DNA of 64,000 nt from Biscogniauxia marginata (GCA_022695795.1 MU404065.1:186001-250000); one strand, 5' to 3'; positions 46,170-59,193 are shown, counted from the stretch's first letter. The notes: a model not told the origin generated them from the sequence alone. Numbers and translations are program-made.

Positions 46170-47509
46170 CTAGGCTTTGGAGAGCGTGATCACGGCTGAA
46201 CCGCCATCGCTGAGACCGGTCTAGCATATAAAGTTAGCGTGCAAATCATAAAATGTCAACAAGTCCTGCGACTTACTGTGCACCCTTCTGAACTGATCGC
46301 GAATCCCTCGCCGACGTGGAAGTAGCAGTCCGTGGTGATATCTCCAGTAATGTCGATATTGTAGTCCAACACCGCGCTCGATACGGCGCTGTTGGGGAAG
46401 ATGGATAGATAGGTGGTACCATCCGCGGACTTGCCAGTACCCACAACAATAGGCGCCTTGTCACCACAACCATCAGGGTCATTTTCACAGACCCATCTGC
46501 AACCCTCCTCGGACGAGACGCCAGCCTTGTTGACGTAATACTGCAGAGTCGTACTCTTGCCCTGCCATACGTAGTATTTAGAGGACTCGACGTTGGCCAA
46601 TGTCCTCTTGCTACCACCGTCGATTGCGAGGGGAATGACCATGTTCTCAGTACCCGGATAATCCGTACGGCAGAAGGAAGTGACATCGTCCATCTTATTC
46701 ACAATGGTAATGCCCTCAACGCCCTTCTCGCATAGCTTCTTAGTCACGGACCCACGAGTCAATTCAAGATAGCCCTGGGAGTTGCAATATAATCCACCGA
46801 TCGACTGGCCAGTACTTCCTTGGGCCTCGGGCCACTGGGATTTGACGTAGCCCTCGGGGCATGCGTAGGAGTAGAAACCACTATCTCCAAGTTTCATGGT
46901 GCTGACGAAAGTCTCAATGTAGTCGATGAAGGAATCGCCCCAAGAGAACTTGGGAGTAATCTGGATTCCACTGAAGCCGCCAAACCCGAGGTAATCGAGA
47001 GGCAGCGCGCCATACTCCGCAGGGAATTCCGTGCATGCGATTTCTCCATCGGGGAAATCGCGATCAACGCCGGAGCCCCCAGTGCTGTAGCTGGAGCTGG
47101 AGCTGGAGCTTGGCGAGGCCACAGGCGCAGGCGACGAAGTTGAGGTTGCAGCGGGTGCCGGGGAAGAGGTACTACTAGTGGACAGTTGCAAGAAGATACC
47201 ATCATCTTTGGTGGAGCTGGTGGTCACAGCAGGGGCAGGAGGAGGAGTGAAGGTAGGCGTAGTCTCGCCGACAACAACGTAGAGACCACGGTCAAGCCCA
47301 GCCGAAGCTTCCTCGGGGCTCACCGACTTGTCACCAAGGACATACTGCGTGACGGTGGCAGCGACATAGGTAGTCTCGACCTCACGTTTCTCAACTGGGG
47401 AGTCGCCATTCTTCTTGTGGAGATGTTGATGTCCATGGCGATGAGGTTGCGCAGCAGCTCCCGTTGTAAGGGACGCCGCAATGGCGAGATTCAGTATCGA
47501 GGCCTTCAT
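46170..47509 (-). CDS. SUN-family cell-wall protein (glucosidase-like)
   Basis: 427 residues. Exons (minus) are 47509-46277 and 46220-46170. The 56-base intron (GTAAGT, gctaac branch, TAG) lies 17 codons before the stop and joins SSEGCT to TGLSDGGSAVITLSKA. Without splicing the frame would end seven codons on. The N-terminus is a signal peptide (MKASILNLAIAASLTTGAAA) followed by a His-rich stretch, HRHGHQHLHKK. A Ser/Thr/Pro/Ala-rich linker (about 90-145) precedes the SUN domain, which includes DFPDGEIACTEFPAEYGALP, YSYACPEGYVKSQWP, GGLYCNSQGYLELTR and the Cys-rich end. Family members (yeast Sun4, Uth1, Sim1, Nca3) act on wall beta-glucan and in septation. The His-rich stretch is of unknown use. 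Confidence 0.93.
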
Positions 47510-50500
47510 AGTCTTTAACGAGACTGGTGTTGATTCTTGCCAATTATCGATTCTTCTAGATATTAATACTAGTGGTGGCACGGCTTGGTGTCGCACTTCT
47601 AGGCAAGTTCATTGTTAGTGGCACTGGACAGTGAAGGGAAGGAGAAATATGATTGTCTCTTTGATAAAAGAGGAATCGAGAGTGCGGCAAAGGTAAAGGA
47701 AAGCGGCAGCACATCAGGTGCGTGCTAAGTATGTCCTTGTATGGCTCTTTGTATGGAGGAGAGGCGCGAAGCGCAGCGGATTACTTGGGGATAGCAAATA
47801 AAATACAGGTAGTGAATCATAGCTATAGCTGTTGTGTATAGTGAGTGAGTGACCTTACCTGTTTATGAGTCGAAGCGATCTTGCGACACTTCGAATCGAT
47901 GTAATTATGATGCCGCGTCAGGTCTGCTTGTCGAAAAGAGAAATCCGCGTAGTACCGTTTGAAGCGGTCCTCTTGTTTCTTTCCGAAAGGTAGTGAGTGT
48001 GGTCGCGGTCCCAAAAGAATGTCGTCGAGAGCGAATGACTCTCAGTTGGATGGGGAAACGATGCAATAACAGAAACGAAGGTAGGAGGTAACGAGCGTGG
48101 GCGACAAGGAGAAAAGAAGGCGAGGTTGTTTGCTGGGCTGGGGAAGGGGAAGGGGAAAAGCACGTTCAATGTTAGGTCAAGAAAGACGGGAGAGGCAAGT
48201 GATACTAACGTGCATACCTGCTGTACGTACACAAGTACCTACCTACCGCTACCTACTCAGGTTACATGCCTACCCAAGGCAGAGGCAGGAAACTAACGGC
48301 CAAGCACCCCTAAATTGGAGGTTGCATCCAATAAGGGAACAGAATCTTGGCCCAAAGAGGCTACAGCCGTAAGAACTTCTGGTATAGGGCCGGTAGTGGG
48401 TCGACGCAAGCTAACTACCACATGTTCTCTGCAAGGTACCAGGAACTGCAGACCGCGCTATTTTCACACTTGTCCGGGTTATCACCAACATGGTAAGATT
48501 TATTTTAGCCAATCCTCGGCCGCCTCGAAGCCATCCAAGCCCGTAAAAGGGAATCGCTCGCGCTATTCCTAACCCCCTATTTCAACGCTCTGAGGCGCAT
48601 GAGGTTGGCTCTCGGTAGGTTCTCGGTACCGAGTGCTAGTTGTAGGAATAGTTCTTCAGATTCCTCTCAGTCGGCAGAGGAACAGAAGGTTGATGTGTAT
48701 GTATGTATATATATATATATCTACACGACTAATGCTATCATGATGGCTGATGAGAGACCTTACATGCCATTTCTTCTCAGCCGGATTGCTCAAATACCTA
48801 TGAGGCGAGATCACAAAGCCCGGAAGGGTACCTATTTGTTCTATTGAATCCCCGTCTCCCCCCCTCCCCCCCTGTAAGCTTGTAACGCCCACGGTGCGTA
48901 GGCATATGCGCTAGCGACCGGGCAAAGCACCATTTGCGACTACAACCAATTTGATTCGTCACTGTTCATCAACTCGATTGAATTCTTTGATTTCCGTCTC
49001 GGCACTACCCTTCTGTCACACAGTCAATGCATCGTGTGGTACGGAACATGCGGTCGAGAGTCCAGTGTTCCCGAAGCTATGGGTCTTCCTCCGGCATTCT
49101 CTAGTCAACTAGGTTAGGTATTCTTTCTTAAGAATAGACACCACAAATTTTGAAAGTTTGAGACAAGTGTCCCGGCAACACAGACTAGGGCGCAATCTAG
49201 GAGAGCTGGTGCTAGGGAAACCAGTAGTAGCAGGGGTTCGTTCCAGTAGGTCAGAGGTTGTCCAGATCCTCGGCAAAGCGATGCTACCCACGCAGCCACG
49301 GCCGGTTTTCTCTTGTGTATTTGGCTGCGCGTCTACGCCCATTGTTTAATTGCTGTAATCTCGGTACTGACCCCTCCCAGAATAGAACGTCTTTGTTCTC
49401 TCCGCTTAAATCGGCGGTAAGCATCTTATCTTCCGCTATGAAATCGATCAGCCGAGATCGAAATCATCACTGGTGATCTTCATTTTCCATGCCACTAAAA
49501 CAGAACTGACGTGCAGGAGCTCGGAGAGCCGTGCCATAACAACTCTTCTTTTTTTTCGGTGCTGTCTGGTCGCATCAAGTCGCTGTCCAGATGTTATTTG
49601 ATGTCAGTGTGAACGCGTCACGTACCACACATACCCCCGGACAGGGCCCTGACGGTGGCGGCGGCGGAGGTAAACATAGTCAAATTGCTAAAGTAGGTAG
49701 GTGGGTTTGCAGCGCACCGGCGTTAATTTGATCAGTGCTTGCAGCGGATGTTGTTTTAAGCAGCATCGATGGGAAAGCTTGGCAGGCGGGCGATTATCCC
49801 GGCCCAGACTGCCAGGTGGTGCGCTCCTTTCCGGAGTATCATGCATTATTTCAGGTTTGCGCAGAGCTGTTCTCCACAAAACAGACTTTCCCACAGCTGC
49901 TCTAAGCCCACTTCGTATTAACGATTAAATTAGAGGTGACGAGTTATCGCGAGACTTCTGAGATATTTTTATCCCCAGCCAAGGGAACTCAGTAGACTGG
50001 CTACCGGTCGACGCCGTGAGACCATCAATCAGACAAGAAATGCCACGGTCTACCTCGTACATACCGCGGCCATCACCGTAGAAAAGAAAAATTAGGGAGT
50101 GCATGTTTTTACCAAGTGCCTCCAGTAAGACAACATGGCGCTTAAGCACACTCGATCAACACCTCAAATTCCCATGCGGGTCTCTGCACTTGAGCTGCAT
50201 AGCGAGCCCTCAAATGCGACATGTTGGCTGTGTGCCATCTCATCGTGCAGAGGGCGATCTGATAGGTCCTTGCAACGCTCGATATTTGTTGTGGACTAAA
50301 GCAGAATGAAATTAAGCGTACGCGGTCACCTATGATTGGTGAGTTATTATCTTGTAGTCAACTTCATTTTGGTCCCAGACTAGGTAGCAATCAGCCTAAA
50401 TGTTGTTTGCAGGTGGTTTTATCTCTCCCGGTCTGTTATAATTCTTGGGTGGTAGATCCAGTCCAACAATATAAGGAATGATGATGCCATGTGCATCCGC

Positions 50501-53500
50501 GCGCAGTAACCCGATAATCTATGGGGTCTCCTCCCAGGCGCGCGAGATCAATCGCTCCGCTCATGTTTGCTCCCCTCAGCCTTAGATTTGTGGTTCCTGG
50601 CGATCATCGTTGATCTGAGGGAGTGTGCCGTAGCTACTTTAGCGGAGCCCCTTGTCCAATATGTACGTTATCCTGATAACCGAGCCAGACCGTTCGTATT
50701 TATACTGATACATTAAGCACAAATATGTAGAGAGTAATAGGTACTAGTGCAGTTAGAAACACTTATTCTAAGAATCCATTTACTACCTAATCATTAAGAG
50801 ACTTCGAGGTATTTATTTTGTGCCCTTGGTATAGGTATCCACTAGTTACGCATACCTCTCGATTTTGGAGGTTGCTAGCAGGATTCCCAGTTACTTACCT
50901 GATAGTAATGATGGATAATAATCCAACTCGGTAGGCACTTGGTTAGAATGAGCCACAGCATCATTGTAAAGCCCACATCCACTCCCTCTTGTACACCAAA
51001 CCCCGCACCCGAGAAGAAGTGACTAGGTACCTACTGGTGATTGTGTCTATACCTAGATGTTGTGCCCCGGAGGATTCCGGCTACTCGTACGAGCAGAACG
51101 ATAGTTTATTGACTGCCGGCAGCCGAGACCTCTCATAGCCTACCTCAGCAGCCGGCAAGATCATCTTCGGGTCTAGGAACTGTTTGCGGCTACAGAGTAG
51201 ATATCTAACGGGCCACGTCTATGGGCAAAGAGTAAACCATAAGCAGTGACTAGGTAACGCTTGTACCATATTCCCCAGACGTGACCTCGTGGCCATGTTA
51301 TCCAACAATCCGCTTATCTCACAAGTACCAAAGTCTCAAGCTAGGCTATCACAGTTTATGTGATTGCTCAAGCGCTGTTCAAGTCGGCATATTGCGCTTG
51401 CTTGCTAGCCTAGTTGCCGAAACTAAAGGCGATTGCAGTAGCCTCACTAGAGCAAACAAACACACGTGCACCGTCACGAGGGCCGCCGATGCTGCGACCA
51501 ACCGACAACAGAGTGGGTTCGGTTCGAGCATTTGACTCGACCTTGACCGGGACGTAGCTGGTGAAAGGTCTCTTCTACGACTTTCAAGCTGGAGAACAAT
51601 CTTCCATGTCACATTGCAGCAGTGGAAAATCTTGTTGACTAATTCAACCGGTAATTATTGCGCTATGTATCAGGGGAGAAAATCAACCGATGGCCTCTAT
51701 GGCGAAGAAACGGCAATGTGAACTAATACCAGCGTGTTACTTAGCAAGAATAGACAACTTCATGCGGCCACACCAAGATATATATCTCCATTTATATTAC
51801 AGTAAAAATAGGGTTCATCGCCACACTACAGTCTTGAAGATATTCGGAATGGTTTCATAGCATCCATATTCCGTCACCAGAAAGCTGCTGTAAATAGGAT
51901 TATCTTTGAGGGGGGCTGTAGATATCAAAGGGGTCACAAGGTGCACAATATACGGAGAAAGATGAGGGCAAGGGCGACCATTTAAATTATATTAGTCGCT
52001 ATATAAATGTTCTTCAAGTTATGAGATAGGCATGACTTCGCCATTGGGTACCAAAGTAATGAACCTGCTTGTATTCGTGATCGCAACTAGAGGCATTGGG
52101 TATATGATCGGTATCGAAGTTTATGCAAACTGGGCAAGCGTAAGTTTCGAGCTCTCGACTTTATTTCACACTCCTTTCTTCGTTTCCTATTATTTTAAAC
52201 TACCTACATATATTATATATAAGTAGTTGTTACATTTAATATTAGCTATATTAATAAAGTAATAAATACTTAATGATGAAAAGAAAAAGTGTTTTAACTT
52301 TAATATTATTTAATTTTAGTTTAAAAAATGTTTAATTTTATTATTTATAATTAAAAATATTATTTAAAAAGTACTTATTAACTTAATTAAAACTATATAA
52401 TATATTTCATTTTATCTTGCCTTGTTTTAACTTAACACATCACCGTTAAATAAGTTATAAAAAGAAACTTAGCTTGTTATAAATATATTTAAAAGTAGCG
52501 AAGGAATGATTTTCAGTTAAAACTTGAAAATAGACCATCTTTTCCACAGCATCCTTTTCACAATGCAGACTTCCTTTGGGGGTAGGTGACAACATTGTTG
52601 CCCGAGGAGCTAGACCTAAAGGCGCAAGGTAGATAGGACTCTTTTACATCTAAATGGCTTCTCTGTCTCCCGAACACCTTTGTATATTATGTTACACCAT
52701 AACAAGCCGCGCGTCTCTCTTGACAGTTCTATCTATGTAATAGTTGGTAGTTAACTAGGGAATAGCTTTCCACTGCAAATTCTCTTTTGGCTGTTGATGA
52801 TAATTTCTTCAATATGACCTTAATACTTTATTAGTCCAAGTAAATCAATGTGGGCCAGGTAGTTAAGAATGAAAAGAAAGCTTGCTTCAAGAGTTTCCAA
52901 AACTCATCTTACTCTTGGTAAACTAGAGCCACTTTCCCATGGTTTAAGGGAATACAAAATCCAGCGTGTTCTTCTGGGTCGTTATCATATTAATCGTACA
53001 ACTAATATACTTTTGGTAACCCCTTTACGGTACCATGAGTGCTTCATGATCGAAAGCACTGTATTTTAGGACTAACCCCATCATGACACTGCTTATATTC
53101 TGCTTGGTATAGGCGTGTCAAGTAGTGATGAGTATTCTCAAACCTACAGTAGGTAGATTTATAATCAATAACTAGAGTCCACCACCTTTGTCGAATAGAA
53201 AACCAAACCAGGTTCACCATAGCATACATGTTCTGTTACAGATAGGATACACCTCCGATAGCTGGCTTTTGGAGGTTAGACGCCCATTCATTCCTCATCC
53301 TATAGATATATTGAGATAAAGCCATCCATGACTTTCACAGAGAGTGATCTAAACGGCCATCGACTTTGCTAAGAATACGAGAAGACTAGATCAGACGCCC
53401 CCGTCAAACAATAGTCAGAAGTAAGGAGACCCTGATGCCCATTATCCACCTAAACACACCCACAGCTACGGTGCTACTACCGTGAATACACCTTTCAGCT

Positions 53501-53650
53501 AATTCATCCATGCCCTGTGCTACTTGGAGACAGGCGCGTGAGTAGTCACGCTGTGTCGCGTTTCTTGTATCGCAGGCGAGCACCTCTTCTGCTGCCTCTC
53601 TTTTTCCCCTCTTCCTTCACACGATTGATTTATCTAGGAGGCATGTACAG
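47510..53650. other. 6.1-kb gene-poor region
   Basis: The SUN promoter is at its left end (TC-rich, reading minus). Beyond it I see no conserved protein, transposase or reverse-transcriptase fragment. Includes an AT-rich island (52201-52500), a TA repeat (about 48706-48720) and scattered TACCTA motifs. Confidence 0.5.
52201..52500. other. strongly AT-rich island
   Basis: I count 46 G or C in these 300 bases, about 15%, and only 3 in 52321-52380. The flanks return to normal composition within about 100 bases. Such islands in ascomycetes are usually transposon remnants altered by repeat-induced point mutation; a piece of mitochondrial DNA is another option. Confidence 0.7.
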
Positions 53651-54922
53651 ATGGATTGCCATCATCCACCTGAGAAGCAGCGGCCCCAGCTTGATGATGA
53701 TGATGACAACGTCGACATTTCTTTAGCCGACGCCGCCGTGTCTATCAACGACCTGCTTCGCCGACATTGTCGCGAATGTCCCCTTGTTCCTCCTCTGCAG
53801 TGGACCAATCGACACCTTCATTTCTTGGAATGCAGCTTTGCTACTGCCCCGTCGCCTCCTGCCGACCAGCCCCGGACTAGCCCGATCTCGGTTGCGAGCC
53901 CAGATCGAGGCTCAAGCCACAGACCCGAAATGATATCCCCTCCGATATCCCCACTTTCTACCACAAGTCTCGATGATAGCAGCTCGGAGGTTGATGCCGG
54001 CGGTAACGAGCAGCTACTTCGAAATGCTCAGATAGTGGCCTGCGGGAGGGGTGCTGTACACAGACAGATCTCGATGAGCATGTTACTGGGCCACGGCGGG
54101 CCCCTCCAACCCGACTTCCAAAGGTTTGTCGTCTGACATCCTTCTCTGTTTCTTCTAATAGCTAACCTCTTGATGGAACGAAACAGGCCATCCCTCAATT
54201 TCTATTACAACAACGGACACTTCTGTACCCCAATTCCATGTCTCCTCTTTGGCAGGCTTCGTCAATCATCACCTCGACATCAATCCTCCAAGCTCCCACT
54301 CTTTCCGATGGCCGTTTGGCTCGACCGGGGCCCTCACATCAACAAGCTCCGCAAAGCAATCTTCCCCGAGCCTCGACGACACGGAAGGAATAACCTGCCT
54401 GTCGCTGCACTCTACCAGACCCGACTCCGTCGAATCACTCCCGCCGAGCCTCTCTGCGACCCATACATTGTTGCGGTGCTGCTTGCCCTGGCTCAGGCCG
54501 AGAGGGAGTGGGAGGACACGTACACCACGACACTAGATCCAGAGCGTAGCAAGGCCTTTACTGTGAGTCGGTTTACCCGCCCGTCGTGACAAGGCCTATG
54601 CCTCGATCAAGGGCCATTCTCTCACGTGCTTCCGAGTTTCTCCGTCCCCTCATCGTGTGGCTTTCTAAAACTATAAAGCAAAACACCAACTAATCCTTTT
54701 TTCCTTATTGCGGGTTGGCAGGCTCGATTGATCCTCGGCGACACGGAGGATAAAGAGACGATGCAGCTCTACGTGGCCGATGTTCCTACATCGCTTCTCG
54801 ACAAGCTCGCACAGCCTAGCCTCAAGACGTCAATGTATGTCGGCGGCGACGGCGTCGCCAGCAGCAGCAGCAGCAGCAGACTCCAAGTGGTTCGGCATGA
54901 GATAAACACGACACCATACTAA
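53651..54922 (+). CDS. uncharacterised fungal protein
   Basis: 349 residues to the first stop. Exons are 53651-54123, 54187-54562 and 54722-54922; introns are 63 bases (gctaac branch) and 159 bases (aactaat branch). The joins DFQR/PSLNFYYNNGHF and RSKAFT/ARLILGDTEDKE are in phase. An acidic, Ser/Pro-rich N-terminal half is followed by a conserved-looking core: PMAVWLDRGPHINKLRKAIF, TRLRRITPAEPLCDPYIVAV and QLYVADVPTSLLDKLAQPS. I recall similar proteins in many Sordariomycetes, without known function. The last exon contains a Ser run from AGC repeats (about 54859-54880). The stop at 54920-54922 may not be the true end, because the same frame continues as coding-like sequence for 63 codons. Confidence 0.68.
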
Positions 54923-55114
54923 TCGCTTCGCGATCGGCTCCTACAGCGCATGTTCGTGTCCCTGCCAAGAACAGGGAAATCCGACAAGGGTCGACGAGAA
55001 AGGGAAGACGAGGACCGTAAACAAGGCGGTGTCAAGAGGAGGAGGCTTAGTCATGATGATGACGACGACGATGACGATAATGATTTCAAACGACGGAAAA
55101 AATCAGGGTGCTAG
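54923..55114 (+). other. possible C-terminal part of the preceding gene, beyond an in-frame TAA
   Basis: Same frame as exon 3, 63 codons to a TAG. It reads SLRDRLLQRMFVSLPRTG, then a charged region with KRRRLSHDDDD and KRRKKSGC, like a nuclear-localisation tail. Either the TAA is a recent nonsense change, it is read through, or it is removed by a 57-base phase-0 intron at 54890-54946 (GTTCGG donor, tactaat branch, CTACAG acceptor). Confidence 0.5.
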
Positions 55115-55404
55115 GAGGGGTTGACGTAGGAAGAAGCAGCAGTGGTGATGAATTGGTTGTCTCGATACCCACATGAGTCCATGTATGCCAGGCGGAGTTT
55201 GGTCAAGGAAAACACGTGGTATCACGCATGAGCTAGTGTAGGTAAATAGGTATGTATCAGTACCGTTTGTTTTGTCCCGAAGATGAATTGGAAACTGGGA
55301 AATCATCAGGTTTACTAGCTTCACCCTTGTCGCCTGAAAGACATCCCCGAACTGGTGGTGGCTTCATGAAGGGCGGTTTGGGGGAGCGATGGCTTTGGCC
55401 AATG

Positions 55405-55435
55405 TGACGCTGCCAATGACGCTGCCAATGACGCC
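55405..55435. repeat. 12-base tandem repeat
   Basis: Unit TGACGCTGCCAA, two perfect copies and a partial third. Intergenic. Confidence 0.85.
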
Positions 55436-57331
55436 AAGGGATGATGTCGTGAGCTGTTGAAGGAGGCCATTGATAGCCAGGTCGTTGACCCATATTTCAG
55501 GCCTTTTCTACCAATTGAATTATGTGTACTCTCTCCTTGCAACGCACATATTACAAAACTGCCACCGCCATAAAGTATACCTATTTCTAAACGGTAAGAG
55601 CAACTGTCCTATAGTTAAGAGAAGAATCATATATATTGTATAGCATCAAGGTTCACCACTTCGTCTTTGATGAACAATTTCAAGAACTCACTGAACATGG
55701 GACTCTTGAGTAAGTAGGTTTTTGGAGTGTGGTTTTTGGAGTGACTGGAAGTAATTAGCTATCATTCTTACCTTTCCTTCTCACCTTTCTTGAAAGAAAT
55801 AATGACGGTCTGGACTGTTTATTTATGGTGCTGTACCATGATTGAGCTCTGGTCTTACATAGTGGCTCTGGTGGCTCATAACCGGGCTCCTTCTTGGAAT
55901 CGGTATTGGAGCATGCTCTACGAAGTCTCTCAAAGCATATATCGATTAGGATGGATAGAATGGATAACAGCATCGTCCTTGTTATGGCTTCGAGGACCTC
56001 GAAAGCAAGGAATCGGAAGCTATAATGGCACACTGTTGCTATAGATTTTGGTATCCCGAGAATGAGACATTGAGGGAGTGATAAGAGCACAACGACTGAA
56101 ATAGGAGAAGAAACGATAGAGACAATGGCCTCTGTTAGACGGAGTTAAACCGCTAGAGAGCCTTCCTCAATACCTCGAAGTGAACGCGACATATCTCTAT
56201 ACAACTCTGCTCTGAAACCGGCCTTCAGTGCTCTGAATTCCTGGGGCTAGCCGTTCACTTCTGACACGAGAGTTGACGAACACTGTAGAAGATGATAACT
56301 CCCATGAGCTTGAAATTAAGAGCTCCTTTGCTGAGTAAAGCAAAGACTCCCAGGGAAGATCACTTCGGAGATAAAAAAGAAGTAGCTCTAGTCATGTAAA
56401 TGTCTATGTAAACATGATTCCCCTTTAAACATGGTAATATAACACTGGTATTGATGTACTTTAAGACCCCGCGTATTTAAATGGAGCCCAAGATCGGCAG
56501 GAATGCTTAACATGATTATTTTACGCATTGCGGGTTCCCGAGTTGGCTTCTTCCAACCTAGTGAGACCTGGGGAGTGAGGTTTGAAGATTTCAGAGGCTG
56601 CGATCCCAAAGCGGCAGGGCAATACCTTGGCAAAACAAGTATCGGTGGCTTATACGGAGTCAAATAGAACTATTTACGTTGTTACTGCAGGAAGTGAGAT
56701 TTCATGAGCAGAAACATGCTCTTAACCACCAGGTAATATGTGAGAGAGAGAGACTTGCCTATTGCCGGCGCCGGGCTCACACAGATAACCTTCTGAGATA
56801 TTCTGCATCTGCCGTGAATAAAATAGGCATTCCATGCCCGTGGCTTAGCGCTTCCTTCGGAGATTGTTGGGTGTGGCACAATTCGTATCGAAACGATGAT
56901 TGGGGGTTATTACCAGGCCGGATTCTGCTATTTGGCGTTGTGACGTTTACCCGAGATAGTCATTATTAGATGTAACGATGGAAAAGACGTGGCTGGTTCA
57001 TGGCGACGTTCGATGGTCGTGCAAAGCCCGATTTGGACAGCACAAATGATCCACTCGGCTCTTTTAGGCGACGAGGTAGCAACGTGTGGACACCATCACA
57101 CGAGATATCCTGGGATTTGGGGGAGGGAAGGGGAGGGGTTTACACATTTTACTACACTAATATAGTGTATATATATGTAGGTAGGGTAGGTATAGCACTT
57201 AGTCGGCATGCATGTAAGATATCTAGGAACACAAATCCAACTAGGCGCTGCAGGACTAAGACATTGAGTGCCATTTTCAATTACATATATTTGTCCAGGC
57301 TATTATCGGATACATGTACGCAGTGCATGTA

Positions 57332-57358
57332 TGTATGGGGTGTATGGGGTGTATGGAG
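57332..57358. repeat. 9-base tandem repeat
   Basis: Unit TGTATGGGG, two perfect copies and a third with one change. Intergenic. Confidence 0.85.
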
Positions 57359-59193
57359 TGCTAGGTGGGATGGTCTTGTTATAGAGCTATTAGATGTTAA
57401 CTTGATCTAGGTCCATACAGGTAGACTATGATGGCATAGTTGGTCTTTTTGGAAATCGAGAAGCTACGTTCTCTATCGCTGCCTAGGTAGAGAGTTTTTA
57501 CTCGATGAAGTGGGTTGGTTAATGTTTGGGTCGGAATATGCACATGGCTTCCACCTCATCGTAATAGCTGGCCCCTGTTATTGGTTCGATGTCCCTAGGT
57601 GCATGTGCAATACAAGCTATCTTATATACGGAGTACCTTCTGGCGAATAGACACCTCTGTTCATTGCTGCAGGTAATAGAAAAGATAAGGATGTAACTCT
57701 ATTACAACTTACTTGCTATCTTAAGGGAGGGGATTGGGAGGTTGTCCCTTGGTGGTTCATTTTACAACTATGAGGCACTCATACTGGAAGTGGAAGTATG
57801 CTACCGGCAAAAAAATGATGTACTTGGTAAGCTTGCCCTGTCTTTGGTATCATTCATTGTGTCAACTTCTATAATTGGCTAGTGCTGGGGATAAATCGCC
57901 GACTATTGAAAGGTCTTTGAGGTCCTGATTGGTGGGAACCATCAGCCACAAAGCTGCCCGGCCCCTCCTTCGCCCACGTTAATTCCATCATCAGTGCTGG
58001 AAACACGCCAGATCTGCACAGCCACCTTTGCCTTTGTGAATAAACCATTCCACCATGGAATGGATACATAAAATAAACGCACGTCATTTTACGAGGTTTA
58101 GGAGGTACCTATGGTTGGTGTGTTGTGCGGCTCTTGATCACTTCACCACCAAATCCTATTTGTGCTCTCACTTCCAGCCACATGCTTACCTGAGCTTAGA
58201 AGTTATAATAAATTGCCATGCCCGTGTTATGAGTATTACTGGTGTACATACCGAAACAGGTATGCTGGCCCCGTTCTTTTACACCGAACAGTGGCTGAGG
58301 TAGGCAAGTATTGTGAACCTTACGTACCGTGGAAGTAGGTACATACGAGGCTACGTGTTAGGGGCATTCCAAGTCCCGTCGGTCGTCACATTAACTCGTT
58401 ACATGCAATCACAACAGCAAAGCTCAGAAAGACCTGACGTGGTATTAGGGAAGAGCTTGGACCCTCTCACTAAGTACTGGTACTTCCATTCTCTGCGTGA
58501 ACTGAGCACAGCTTGTGTGTATTGTTCAGTACCTAGGGACAATCGCTACGACAGACCAAACTACAATGGTATAAGCTTGGTAAAATAAATCAGGAGGGTC
58601 CATCAGCCCATCAGCCCTCAGCCATCATCAGCCATCCACCACATCCACCTGCACCGAAAAAAAGCTTGGAAGTTGCCTCCGCCTCTTTTTTCCCTGGCCT
58701 TGCCGCCCCACTCTTCCCCCTTCCCAGCCAAACCCACCTGCACCACCACACTTGAGGTTTCCCCCAAGCACCTTTTTTTCCTTGCTCATCCACAACCCAT
58801 CTTTGTCCTTTGCGGCTCAGTCACTCATCGTCAACATAAGCCATTCTCTGTCGCGACGACCTTTTCGCACTCTGCCCTTGATACATGCTCCTTTCTAGCG
58901 GAAATTCACCCGAAACGACTCCCTGTTCACTCAATGCCCCTGTAATACCCCGAATCAAAGTAAACCCCCCCGAGTAGGTGAGCATTCGACGCGGCACACC
59001 GCGATCATCAACAACGCCTTCATCACCAACAGCCACGGTCTCCAGCCACACGTCCACCCAGCCTTATCACCAAGAAGCTCGACGATGTGTTGTTGATGCG
59101 CGACAGCTTCGTTCGCGTCTTCTCTCCATCGATTCCGAGCAATTTCCCTGTAGGGACCTCAATCGCACCCCTGGTGATCTTTTGCCTAAACTC

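Larger units (their letters stand above)
55115..59193. other. intergenic, 4.1 kb
   Basis: No gene recognised on either strand. The last 600 bases are the promoter and CT-rich leader of the C2H2 gene. Two short tandem repeats are listed separately. Confidence 0.5.

Noticed and set aside
24461..57590. GGTTCGATGTC sequences resembling tRNA B boxes (near 24466 on minus and 57582 on plus)
   Set aside because: No A box, acceptor stem or T-loop pairing around them.
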